This document shows, in pieces, positions 6,234 to 13,608 of a DNA stretch of 14,315 nucleotides. How positions within the stretch are numbered: the stretch's first letter is position 1; every line of letters starts with the position of its first letter. The stretch is taken from NCBI RefSeq assembly GCF_046484155.1, contig NZ_JAWOBT010000076.1:1-14315 (forward strand). Reading direction: 5' to 3'. This stretch comes from Alkalibacterium sp046484155. GTDB lineage: Bacteria; Bacillota; Bacilli; Lactobacillales; Carnobacteriaceae_A. The notes below the pieces were generated by a model, which searched no databases, was not told the origin of the DNA, and saw nothing but the letters and a program-made list of their open reading frames with translations. Made by a program: the position numbers and the translations under genes.

Positions 6234-7127
6234 GTGAACGAAATAGGAGATAAGCTTAAAGAAGCGAGAAAAGCTAAGGGATATACCTTAGATGATTTAC
6301 AACAAATGACTAAAATACAAAAAAGATATTTAATTGCCGTAGAAGAGGGTAAACTGGAAGTATTACCGGGGGATTTTTACGCACGGGCGTTTATAAAGCA
6401 ATATGCTGATTCTGTCGGTTTGAATGGCGAAGATTTAGTCCAAGAACATATGGATACTTTACCTCAGACCCAAAATACGAGCTACACAAAAAGTGTTGAT
6501 AAAACTCAAACACGATCAAAAATTAAAAAAAGTGGGTTTGTTGCCACTCTGAGAGACAGTTTACCGACGCTGCTCATAATTTTATTAGTGATAGCTATAA
6601 TATTTGCTATTTATTTAGCTATTACAACAGTTGATAATTCTGATTTCGACTCGTTTATTAATGAAGATGAGTCAGCGACGGTCATTGAAGTAGATGATAA
6701 TGAAGAGGCAACCGCCGAAAAAGATGAAGAAGAGGCAACGACTGAAGATGATATAGCGGATCAAGAAGAAAATTCTGATGATGAAGAAGAAATTAATGAA
6801 GAGCAAGTAATAGATGAAACGACAAGCACCGATATAGCCACAACCTATTTAATATCTGGTCCTCGTCCATCTGAACAGCAAGTGGTTTTGACATCTGAAG
6901 GTGGAGATTCCTGGGTAAGCATAAGTGTTGATGGAGAAAGTGTGGAACAGGGACTAATAAGTGACGGCAATTCACTTACGGCTATTTTTGATGATTCAGC
7001 CTCAGATATTTCTATTGTTGTAGGTAACGCATCGGTAACCAGTATTCTGTTGAATGATCAGGAAATCCCTTATAAATCTTCAGGGAACGAAGCCGTTCGA
7101 CAAGAAGTGTTTTTAGAATTTGAATAA
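6234..7127 (+). CDS. rodZ: RodZ-family cell-shape protein
   Basis: 297 aa, a bitopic membrane protein that links the MreB cytoskeleton to the wall-synthesis machinery (YmfM in Bacillus). Residues 1-75 form the helix-turn-helix domain (GDKLKEARKAKGYTLDDL, then the GDFYARAFIKQYA segment typical of RodZ). Residues 111-131 are the single membrane span. Residues 135-200 are an extremely acidic linker, and about 200-297 match the extracellular beta-rich RodZ domain. The GTG start at 6234 follows AGGTG at 6222-6226. It precedes pgsA, as in many Firmicutes. Lactobacillales of coccoid shape may lack MreB, so whether the partner exists here cannot be told. Confidence 0.92.
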   Translation: MNEIGDKLKEARKAKGYTLDDLQQMTKIQKRYLIAVEEGKLEVLPGDFYARAFIKQYADSVGLNGEDLVQEHMDTLPQTQNTSYTKSVDKTQTRSKIKKSGFVATLRDSLPTLLIILLVIAIIFAIYLAITTVDNSDFDSFINEDESATVIEVDDNEEATAEKDEEEATTEDDIADQEENSDDEEEINEEQVIDETTSTDIATTYLISGPRPSEQQVVLTSEGGDSWVSISVDGESVEQGLISDGNSLTAIFDDSASDISIVVGNASVTSILLNDQEIPYKSSGNEAVRQEVFLEFE

Positions 7128-7140
7128 ACAAATAAATTTT

Positions 7141-7178
7141 GACCAGTGTTTAATGACTTGACAACTGGTCTTTTTTTT
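7141..7178 (+). terminator. terminator between rodZ and pgsA
   Basis: GACCAGT (7141-7147) pairs with ACTGGTC (7164-7170), followed by eight T residues. The pgsA ribosome site starts only 9 bases after the T-tract. Since no separate pgsA promoter fits in the gap, this hairpin probably lets part of the rodZ transcripts through. Confidence 0.88.
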
Positions 7179-7199
7179 AGGAATCTGGAGGTTTTTAGT

Positions 7200-7787
7200 G
7201 TGAATTTACCAAATAAAATAACTCTTTTTCGTATATTTTTAATACCTATATTTATAATTATATTAATTATTCCGTCTGATTGGGGAACCATAGAAGTTTT
7301 GTCATCTAGTATTGAACTCAATCATTTAATTGCCGCACTGGTCTTTTCGGTAGCTAGTTTTACTGATTGGCTGGATGGGTATTTGGCCAGAAAGATGAAT
7401 ATTGTCTCCAATTTCGGTAAATTTGCAGATCCTCTGGCAGATAAAATGTTAGTCATGACTGCTTTAGTGTTTCTGATAGAATTTTCATTAGCACCAGCCT
7501 GGATTGTAGCGGTTATTGTTTCCCGTGAGTTGGCAGTTACCGGCTTACGCCTATTATTAATAGAACAGGGTGGTCAAGTCATGGCAGCAGCCTGGCCCGG
7601 AAAAATAAAAACAAATACTCAAATGCTGGCTATCATATTTTTATTTCTTGACGATTTCCCCATTGCCTTCACTGGAATACCATTAGGTACAGTATTTTTA
7701 TATATTTGTCTGTTTTTCACTATTTATTCTGGGTATTTATATTTTTACGAAGCACGATTTGTCTTTAAAGGAACATTTTCAAGCTGA
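7200..7787 (+). CDS. pgsA: CDP-diacylglycerol-glycerol-3-phosphate 3-phosphatidyltransferase
   Basis: 195 aa integral membrane enzyme that makes phosphatidylglycerol phosphate from CDP-diacylglycerol and glycerol 3-phosphate, the committed step to phosphatidylglycerol and cardiolipin. The CDP-alcohol phosphatidyltransferase motif is complete: D56, D59, G60, A63, R64, G73, D77 and D81. N-terminal NLPNKITLFRI is typical of PgsA. I chose the GTG at 7200 because GGAGG lies at 7187-7191 and the resulting length matches the family; an ATG in the same frame at 7146 lies inside the terminator hairpin and would add 18 unlikely residues. Four to six membrane helices are expected. It lies between rodZ and cinA, as in Bacillus. 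Confidence 0.96.
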   Translation: MNLPNKITLFRIFLIPIFIIILIIPSDWGTIEVLSSSIELNHLIAALVFSVASFTDWLDGYLARKMNIVSNFGKFADPLADKMLVMTALVFLIEFSLAPAWIVAVIVSRELAVTGLRLLLIEQGGQVMAAAWPGKIKTNTQMLAIIFLFLDDFPIAFTGIPLGTVFLYICLFFTIYSGYLYFYEARFVFKGTFSS

Positions 7788-7803
7788 ATTCACAACTTAA
7801 TCA

Positions 7804-7850
7804 GAAAGCTTAAGAAGTTTAATCTAACTTTTTAAGCTTTTTAATTATTT
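7804..7850 (+). terminator. pgsA terminator
   Basis: A 15-16-bp stem (7804-7819 with 7826-7841, two G-U pairs; core AAAGCTTAA/TTAAGCTTT) and loop TAATCT, running into TTTTTAATTATTTAT. It begins 17 bases after the pgsA stop. Confidence 0.8.
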
Positions 7851-7879
7851 ATAGTTAAAATCCGCAAAAAAAAGGCATA

Positions 7880-7888
7880 TGTTAAAAT
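7880..7888 (+). promoter_or_regulatory. candidate cinA promoter (extended -10)
   Basis: TGTTAAAAT, the same nine bases as in front of metK. No -35 is recognisable. A second TAAAAT lies at 7856-7861. The leader would be about 47 bases. I see no competence (ComX-type) box. Confidence 0.5.
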
Positions 7889-7941
7889 AAAAAAGTGAGA
7901 ATTTATTTAACTGGTGAATAGTTATAATAGGAGGGATCACT

Positions 7942-9219
7942 GTGCGAGCTGAAATCATTTCAATTGGATCGGAACTTTTATTAGGACAAGTAGTTAATAC
8001 AAATGCTGCTTTTTTATCACGAGAATTAGCTGCTTTAGGCATAGAAGTTTTTCATCAAGTAACTGTAGGCGATAATCCGGACCGCTTAAAGGAAGCTATT
8101 AAAGACGCAGAAGAGCGTGTAAGCTTGATTGTATTATCAGGTGGTTTAGGACCAACGGAAGATGATATTACAAAACAGACACTCTCTGATTATTTAGATG
8201 TAAACTTAATACTGCATGAAGAAACAGAAGCCAAGATTATTACCTACCATAAAAATTCAGGTTTTGAAATGCCTGGAAATAATCAATTGCAAGCTCTAAT
8301 ATTAGCCGAGTCAATACCATTGAAAAATGATACAGGTTTAGCAGTAGGAATGATATTGGATCACGACGACCATCACTACGTTTTATTACCAGGACCACCG
8401 AACGAACTTCAACCTATGGTAAAGGATCATCTGAAAGATGAATTAATTAAGCGGATTTTAATTGACCAGGTTTTGGTATCACGGGTATTGAGATTTTTTG
8501 GTATAACGGAAGCACAATTAGCTGAAAAAATCGAATCTGTAATTAAAGAACAAACAAACCCAACAGTTGCTATATATGCAACTGAAGGTGAGATTATTGT
8601 AAGAGTAACTGCAAAAGCAAAAACAGAAGAAGAAGGAAATAAAGCAATTGATAAAATAGAATCACGCATTACTGATCCGTTATCAGATTATTTCTTTGCT
8701 TATGGAGAAAAGAGATTAAATGAAGTAGTAAGAGACTTGCTTTTGGAAAAAGAATTGACTATTACAGCTGCAGAAAGCTTGACTGGAGGCGCATTTATGA
8801 GCTCAATTACTTCTGATATGCCAGTTGGATCGGTACTTGAAGGAGGCATAGTCACGTATAGTTCTGACAAAAAAAATAAAGTGCTGAAAGTGACTAGAGA
8901 GACGATTAATAAATTCGGAGTAGTGAGTCCAGAATGTGCGATTGAGATGGCAGAAAAATCAAGAAAGATGTTTGACGCTGATATCGGTGTAGGCTTAACG
9001 GGTGTAGCCGGTCCAGCTTCGTTAGAAAATCAGAATCCAGGGACTGTATGGATTGGTCTTTCATACAAAGACAAGAAAGCTTTTGCTAAACAGTTTCATT
9101 TTGGGCATAAACGAAATAAAAACAGGCGTTCGGCTGTTCTCAATGCACATGATTTAGTTAGACGTGTGTTACTGGATAAACCAATTAATAATCAGGTTTG
9201 TTTTGGAGAAAACAGCTAA
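7942..9219 (+). CDS. cinA: competence/damage-inducible protein CinA
   Basis: 425 aa, full-length two-domain form. The N-terminal MoCF-like domain (about 2-170) shows IGSELLLGQ at 8-16 and GGLGPTEDD at 67-75, the site linked to ADP-ribose pyrophosphatase activity. The C-terminal domain (about 262-410) has AAESLTGG at 276-283 and GLTGVAGP, the features of the nicotinamide-mononucleotide deamidase family PncC. CinA is thus thought to recycle pyridine nucleotides; in streptococci it is co-induced with recA in competence and brings RecA to the membrane. The GTG at 7942 follows AGGAGG at 7929-7934. recA follows, separated by 113 bases with its own promoter. Confidence 0.96.
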   Translation: MRAEIISIGSELLLGQVVNTNAAFLSRELAALGIEVFHQVTVGDNPDRLKEAIKDAEERVSLIVLSGGLGPTEDDITKQTLSDYLDVNLILHEETEAKIITYHKNSGFEMPGNNQLQALILAESIPLKNDTGLAVGMILDHDDHHYVLLPGPPNELQPMVKDHLKDELIKRILIDQVLVSRVLRFFGITEAQLAEKIESVIKEQTNPTVAIYATEGEIIVRVTAKAKTEEEGNKAIDKIESRITDPLSDYFFAYGEKRLNEVVRDLLLEKELTITAAESLTGGAFMSSITSDMPVGSVLEGGIVTYSSDKKNKVLKVTRETINKFGVVSPECAIEMAEKSRKMFDADIGVGLTGVAGPASLENQNPGTVWIGLSYKDKKAFAKQFHFGHKRNKNRRSAVLNAHDLVRRVLLDKPINNQVCFGENS

Positions 9220-9253
9220 AGCGAATAAACGTTCGAAAAACGCTTGATTTTTT
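9219..9253 (+). terminator. possible cinA terminator overlapping the recA control region
   Basis: AAGCG (9219-9223) pairs with CGCTT (9241-9245), with an inner CGTT/AACG pairing, then GATTTTTTTT. The stem is short, so efficiency is doubtful. It shares bases with the LexA box and the recA -35. Confidence 0.4.
9222..9235 (+). promoter_or_regulatory. LexA (SOS) box of recA
   Basis: CGAATAAACGTTCG differs at one position (T for C at position 5) from the Gram-positive LexA/DinR consensus CGAACRNRYGTTCG. It ends 8 bases upstream of the recA -35, where bound LexA would block RNA polymerase until DNA damage triggers its cleavage. Confidence 0.8.
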
Positions 9254-9272
9254 TTGTTGTGAAGGTTAAAAT
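9244..9272 (+). promoter_or_regulatory. recA promoter
   Basis: TTGATT (9244-9249), a 17-base spacer, TAAAAT (9267-9272). The transcript would start near 9279, giving a leader of about 54 bases. Confidence 0.8.
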
Positions 9273-9332
9273 ATAAACAGTGAAGATAACCAAAACACGT
9301 ATGAGATAGTTAAAATTGTAGGGGGAAAGTAA

Positions 9333-10406
9333 ATGGCAGATGATCGCGCAAAAGCTTTAGAAGTAGCATTGAAAAAAATAGAAAAAGCATATGGTAAGGG
9401 CTCCATAATGAAAATGGGAGAGAAAATTGATACACAGATAAAATCTGTTTCCAGTGGCTCCTTGGCATTAGATGTGGCGCTTGGAATAGGCGGCTATCCT
9501 AGAGGGAGAATCATTGAAGTTTATGGACCGGAAAGTTCGGGTAAAACAACCGTGGCTCTTCATGCGATAGCTTCAGTACAAGCCAATGGCGGTATTGCAG
9601 CGTTTATTGATGCCGAGCATGCTCTAGATCCTAAATATGCTAGTGCGTTAGGCGTAAATATTGACGAATTGCTCCTATCTCAACCTGATACCGGCGAACA
9701 AGCATTAGAAATCACTGATGCATTAGTTTCAAGTGGAGCAGTTGATATTGTCGTTATTGACTCAGTAGCGGCGTTAGTGCCTAGAGCAGAGATAGATGGC
9801 GAAATGGGAGATACCCATATCGGCTTACAAGCCCGTTTAATGTCACAAGCACTACGTAAATTATCTGGATCAATCAATAAAACCAAAACCATCTGTTTAT
9901 TCATCAATCAAATTCGTGAAAAAGTTGGTGTCATGTTCGGTAATCCAGAAACAACCCCTGGCGGACGTGCATTGAAATTTTATTCTACAGTGCGTTTAGA
10001 AGTAAGACGTGGAGAATCCATTAAATTGGGGACTGACATGACGGGTAACCGTACTAAAATTAAAGTAGTTAAAAATAAAGTAGCGCCACCATTTAAACTT
10101 GCTTTGGTTGATATCATGTACGGAGAAGGAATTTCACAGATCGGTGAAATAGTGGATATGGGATCTGAAGTAGATATTATCGACAAGGCTGGTGCATGGT
10201 ACTCATATGGCGATGAAAGAATTGGTCAAGGAAGAGAAAATGCAAAACAGTATTTAAAAGACCATCCAGATCTTAGAGCTGAAATCGAGACAAAAGTTAG
10301 AGCTGCATTCGGCGTCGGTGAACAAGAAGTAGTCCAAGTAGAAGAAAAGTCAAAAGAAAAATCAAAAGATAAATCAAAAGATAAAGAAGCTTTGAAAGTA
10401 GATTAG
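9333..10406 (+). CDS. recA: recombinase RecA
   Basis: 357 aa ATP-dependent strand-exchange protein; forms filaments on single-stranded DNA for homologous recombination and stimulates LexA self-cleavage in the SOS response. Walker A is GPESSGKT at 65-72, the catalytic glutamate is E95 in FIDAEHALD, Walker B ends at D143 in IVVIDSVAAL, and the GGRALKFY signature is present. The ATG at 9333 follows GGGGGAAAG. The last 20 residues are unusual: three SK(E/D)K repeats at 340-351 give a lysine-rich, mixed-charge tail where the family usually has a mostly acidic one. Expression should be LexA-controlled through the box at 9222-9235. Confidence 0.99.
   Translation: MADDRAKALEVALKKIEKAYGKGSIMKMGEKIDTQIKSVSSGSLALDVALGIGGYPRGRIIEVYGPESSGKTTVALHAIASVQANGGIAAFIDAEHALDPKYASALGVNIDELLLSQPDTGEQALEITDALVSSGAVDIVVIDSVAALVPRAEIDGEMGDTHIGLQARLMSQALRKLSGSINKTKTICLFINQIREKVGVMFGNPETTPGGRALKFYSTVRLEVRRGESIKLGTDMTGNRTKIKVVKNKVAPPFKLALVDIMYGEGISQIGEIVDMGSEVDIIDKAGAWYSYGDERIGQGRENAKQYLKDHPDLRAEIETKVRAAFGVGEQEVVQVEEKSKEKSKDKSKDKEALKVD
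10350..10385 (+). repeat. three 12-bp tandem repeats in the 3' end of recA
   Basis: Copies of TCAAAAGAWAAA start at 10350, 10362 and 10374. The first differs from the other two by one base. They encode the SKEK/SKDK repeats of the RecA tail. Repeat-number change would alter tail length in frame. Confidence 0.9.
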
Positions 10407-10418
10407 TAGTATACAAAT

Positions 10419-10472
10419 AAGGTTGGATTTCTATGTTCAGACTTTTCTGAAACCGAAATTCAACCTTGTTTT
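10419..10472 (+). terminator. recA terminator
   Basis: AAGGTTGGATTTC (10419-10431) pairs with GAAATTCAACCTT (10455-10467) through 13 bp with one G-U. A second stem TTCAGA/TCTGAA sits inside with loop CTTT. GTTTTA follows; the short T-run makes it moderately strong. Confidence 0.8.
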
Positions 10473-10536
10473 ATGGAAAAATTTAATAGGATTTAAGTGC
10501 TGGCTCATATATAAACAGACTAAAATAAAAACAATG

Positions 10537-10565
10537 TTGACAGAAGATACAAAGAACTATAAAAT
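10537..10565 (+). promoter_or_regulatory. rny promoter
   Basis: A perfect -35 TTGACA (10537-10542), a 17-base spacer and TAAAAT (10560-10565). The leader to rny would be about 130 bases; I see no known riboswitch in it. Confidence 0.75.
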
Positions 10566-10701
10566 TAGGTAGTATGTTTCTTTAGTTTATAAAGTAAACG
10601 TCATCGTGTACTATAACTAAAATACGATATTTATCAATTAATGAAATATCTGATTATTTTTTATTGCATGGAAAACCAAATAATGATACGGAGGTGATTA
10701 G

Positions 10702-12261
10702 ATGGACATACTTTCAATAGCCTTCGCTATCGTTACTTTAATTATTGGTTTAGTCACAGGAGCTTATATTACAAAACAAAGTTTTGAAAAAAGATTAGCT
10801 AATTCTAAACAAACAGCTGAAAACATTATTGAAGACGCAAACAAAGAAGCTGAAACTTTAAAAAAAGAAGCGTTGCTGGAGGCAAAGGAAGAAATCCATT
10901 CTTATCGAACAGAAGCAGAGTGGGAGCTAAAAGAACGTCGATCTGAAGTATCTCGACAAGAAAATAGAATTGCGCAAAGAGAAGATAGCTTAGAGCGTAA
11001 AGAGATTACTATAGATAAAAGAGAAAGTTCATTGCAAAGCAGAGAAGATAAATTGTCTGCTCGTCAGAAAAAAGTGGAAGAGCTGGAGCAAGCTGCAAAA
11101 GATCTATTAGAGGAACAAAACGAAAAACTTCTAACTATTGCAGGTTTATCAGAAGAAGAGGCGAAATCTGTCGTGCTTAAACAGACTGAACAAGAGTTAA
11201 CTCGTGAAATGGCCATCATGGTGAAACGGTTTGAGGATCAGGCAAAAGTGGATGCTGATAAAAAAGCGAAAAACATTGTCACTCAAGCGATTCAACGCTG
11301 TGCTGCTGACCAGGTTACAGAGTCAACTGTTAGTGTAATCAATTTACCGAACGATGATATGAAAGGCCGAATTATCGGTCGTGAAGGACGTAATATCAGA
11401 ACACTTGAAAGTCTAACGGGTATGGACTTGATTATCGATGACACACCTGAAGCTGTCATACTAAGTGGATATGATCCAATTAGAAGAGAAACGGCTAAAA
11501 TGGCTTTAGAGAAACTGATTTCTGATGGACGCATTCATCCGGGTAGAATTGAAGAGGCTGTAGAAAAATCACGTAAAGAAATGGACGAACGAATCAGAGA
11601 AATTGGCGAAGAAGCCATGTTTGAACTTGGTATTCACTCCATTCATCCTGATTTAATGAAGGTCGTCGGACGTTTGCACTTTAGAACAAGTTATGGTCAA
11701 AATGTATTGAATCATTCAATTGAGGTCGCAAAACTTGCTGGTGTAATGGCTGCAGAGCTAGGCGAAGATGTTCAATTAGCAAAACGTGCTGGATTACTTC
11801 ATGATATAGGTAAAGCTTTAGATAGTGAAGTTGAAGGTTCGCATGTTGAAATCGGAGCACAATTAGCAATGAAGTATCAGGAAAATGAAACTGTTGTTAA
11901 TTCGATTGCATCCCATCATGGTGATGTTGATCCAACGTCAGTCATTGCTGTCTTAGTCGAAGCGGCAGATTCTATTTCTTCTGCAAGACCAGGGGCAAGA
12001 AGTGAATCCTTAGAGCATTATTTACAAAGACTTGAAAATCTAGAGAGAATCTCCAATAGCTTTAAAGGTGTTAAAGAAAGTTATGCGATTCAAGCTGGTA
12101 GAGAAATACGTATTATAGTCAAACCAGATGAATTGGATGATAGCATGGCATCCAAGTTAGCGAGAGATGTACGTAAACAAATCGAAGACGATATGGACTA
12201 TCCTGGACATATTAAAGTAACGGTGATACGCGAAACTAGAGCAATTGAATATGCTAAATAA
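10702..12261 (+). CDS. rny: ribonuclease Y
   Basis: 519 aa membrane-anchored endoribonuclease that starts mRNA decay in Firmicutes. The order of parts is: one N-terminal membrane helix (about 3-23); a long charged coiled coil (about 30-165, rich in E, K, R); a KH RNA-binding domain with GRIIGREGRN starting at G222; and an HD phosphohydrolase domain with catalytic H367-D368 in LLHDIGKALD and SHHGD further on. The length is almost the same as in Bacillus. The ATG at 10702 follows GGAGGTGATT, a near-complete match to the 16S rRNA tail. It has its own promoter and is closed by a terminator, so it is a single-gene unit; ymdB lies next as in Bacillus, but 518 bases away. Confidence 0.98.
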   Translation: MDILSIAFAIVTLIIGLVTGAYITKQSFEKRLANSKQTAENIIEDANKEAETLKKEALLEAKEEIHSYRTEAEWELKERRSEVSRQENRIAQREDSLERKEITIDKRESSLQSREDKLSARQKKVEELEQAAKDLLEEQNEKLLTIAGLSEEEAKSVVLKQTEQELTREMAIMVKRFEDQAKVDADKKAKNIVTQAIQRCAADQVTESTVSVINLPNDDMKGRIIGREGRNIRTLESLTGMDLIIDDTPEAVILSGYDPIRRETAKMALEKLISDGRIHPGRIEEAVEKSRKEMDERIREIGEEAMFELGIHSIHPDLMKVVGRLHFRTSYGQNVLNHSIEVAKLAGVMAAELGEDVQLAKRAGLLHDIGKALDSEVEGSHVEIGAQLAMKYQENETVVNSIASHHGDVDPTSVIAVLVEAADSISSARPGARSESLEHYLQRLENLERISNSFKGVKESYAIQAGREIRIIVKPDELDDSMASKLARDVRKQIEDDMDYPGHIKVTVIRETRAIEYAK

Positions 12262-12272
12262 AAGTTAATTAT

Positions 12273-12318
12273 AAAACCAGTCAATGAAGATTTTCTTCTT
12301 GACTGGTTTTTTTAGTTT
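12273..12318 (+). terminator. rny terminator
   Basis: AAAACCAGTCAA (12273-12284) pairs perfectly with TTGACTGGTTTT (12299-12310), with an inner GAAGA/TCTTC stem, then more T residues. It begins 12 bases after the rny stop. Confidence 0.93.
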
Positions 12319-12719
12319 TTTTAAAAAAGGTACTTGCTTGAAGGCACATAGAAAGATAGAGAAAGTAGAGGTCACGTAAAAAAACAGTGAAACAAAAGAA
12401 TAGTATCAGAGTATAGCCCACTTGTATTTGGCTCGAGATAAATAACACTTCAAGTATCGGTAAGTCTTGATTTTAATTAATTGATAGATGTCTAAAAAGT
12501 AAGGAAGCTTTCTTTGATTTAGATGTTAAAATGACAAACTCACGAGCAGAAAAAATCTGAGTCTGCCATTTGGTGGATAAAACGACAAATCAGTGGTCAA
12601 AGGCATGATTAAATTATGCATATCAGTATAGAAAAATCATGAATTGCTGCTGATCTACTTGATTTGAGGCCCAGTTATTTAAAGTGGTGAATTTAAATCT
12701 ATCGAATATTAAGTCTGTT
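12319..12719. other. long intergenic stretch between rny and ymdB
   Basis: About 400 bases without a credible gene: no open frame with a ribosome site on either strand. It contains TGTTAAAAT at 12524-12532 (the extended -10 also seen before metK and cinA, but without a -35), a near-palindrome AAGGAAGCTTTCTT at 12501-12514, and a short hairpin CAGA/TCTG near 12548-12560. A small RNA is possible; no known RNA family is recognised. Confidence 0.4.
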
Positions 12720-12749
12720 TTGATTTTAGTGTCATAAAACTGGTAAAAT
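12720..12749 (+). promoter_or_regulatory. ymdB promoter
   Basis: TTGATT (12720-12725), an 18-base spacer and TAAAAT (12744-12749) with an upstream TG (TGGTAAAAT). The leader to ymdB would be about 24 bases, just enough for the ribosome site. Confidence 0.7.
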
Positions 12750-12779
12750 GAGTAAAGTGACTAGAAATGAGGAATAAAG

Positions 12780-13586
12780 ATGAAACTGCTATTTATTGGA
12801 GATATCGTGGGTTCTTTAGGGAGAGAAAAGTTAAGTGAATGGCTACCTAAATTAAAAGAAAAATATAAACCACAAGCAACAATTGCGAACGGTGAAAATG
12901 CGGCAGATGGCCGAGGTATTACAGAAAAAATATATAAAGAGATTTTGCAGTCCGGCGTAGATTTGATTACCATGGGAAATCACACATGGGATAAAAGAGA
13001 AATCTTTGAATTTATCGACGATGCTAAAAAATTAATAAGACCAGCAAACTATCCCGAGGCTGCTAATGTACCCGGTAAAGGAATAGCCTACATTAAAATC
13101 AACCAGATAGAACTGGCAGTTATTAATCTACATGGACGTTCATTTATGGGAGATTACGAAGACCCATTTCGAGTTGGGGATAGCCTCGTAAGTGAAGCTG
13201 CAAAGCGTACGGATCACATCCTTATTGATTTTCATGCAGAAGCAACGAGTGAGAAAGAAGCCATGGGGTGGTTTATGGACGGAAAAGTATCTGCTGTCGT
13301 AGGGACGCACACGCATGTCCAAACGAATGATGCACGCATACTACCGGGTGGAACGGCTTATCAGACTGATGTGGGAATGACTGGCTTTTACGACGGGATC
13401 TTGGGCATGAAAAAAGAACCGATACTATCTAAGTTTACAACCCAAATGCCCCAGAGATTTGAAGTTCCGGAAAAGGGTAGAAGCAAATTGAATGGATGTT
13501 ATATTGAAATAGATGACCGTACCGGCAAAGCTAAAAAAATAGAAGCCATACGTATAGATGACGACATGTCATTATTCGAATTATGA
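12780..13586 (+). CDS. ymdB: metallophosphoesterase YmdB
   Basis: 268 aa calcineurin-like phosphoesterase; Bacillus YmdB is a dinuclear-metal enzyme with 2',3'-cyclic nucleotide phosphodiesterase activity and affects biofilm and motility choice, perhaps through RNA turnover. The metal ligands are all visible: D8 in GDIVG, E39 and N40 in NGENA, N67 and H68 in GNHTWD, H152 in FHAEATSEK, and H177 and H179 in GTHTHVQTND. The length is close to the family norm. The ATG at 12780 follows GAGGAA (12769-12774). rny lies upstream, suggesting a link to RNA metabolism. mutS begins 22 bases after the stop, so the two are probably transcribed together. Confidence 0.96.
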   Translation: MKLLFIGDIVGSLGREKLSEWLPKLKEKYKPQATIANGENAADGRGITEKIYKEILQSGVDLITMGNHTWDKREIFEFIDDAKKLIRPANYPEAANVPGKGIAYIKINQIELAVINLHGRSFMGDYEDPFRVGDSLVSEAAKRTDHILIDFHAEATSEKEAMGWFMDGKVSAVVGTHTHVQTNDARILPGGTAYQTDVGMTGFYDGILGMKKEPILSKFTTQMPQRFEVPEKGRSKLNGCYIEIDDRTGKAKKIEAIRIDDDMSLFEL

Positions 13587-13608
13587 AATCAATGAGAGAG
13601 TGATAGAA

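Noticed and set aside
7146..7199. Upstream ATG start for pgsA
   Set aside because: It lies inside a terminator stem, has no ribosome site and would add 18 residues not expected in PgsA; GTG at 7200 has GGAGG at the right distance.
7923..7928. Perfect TATAAT before cinA
   Set aside because: It touches the AGGAGG ribosome site, so a transcript starting from it would lose that site.
10573..10701. Riboswitch or T-box in the rny leader
   Set aside because: No T-box AGGGTGG element, no terminator/antiterminator pair and no known riboswitch core could be found.
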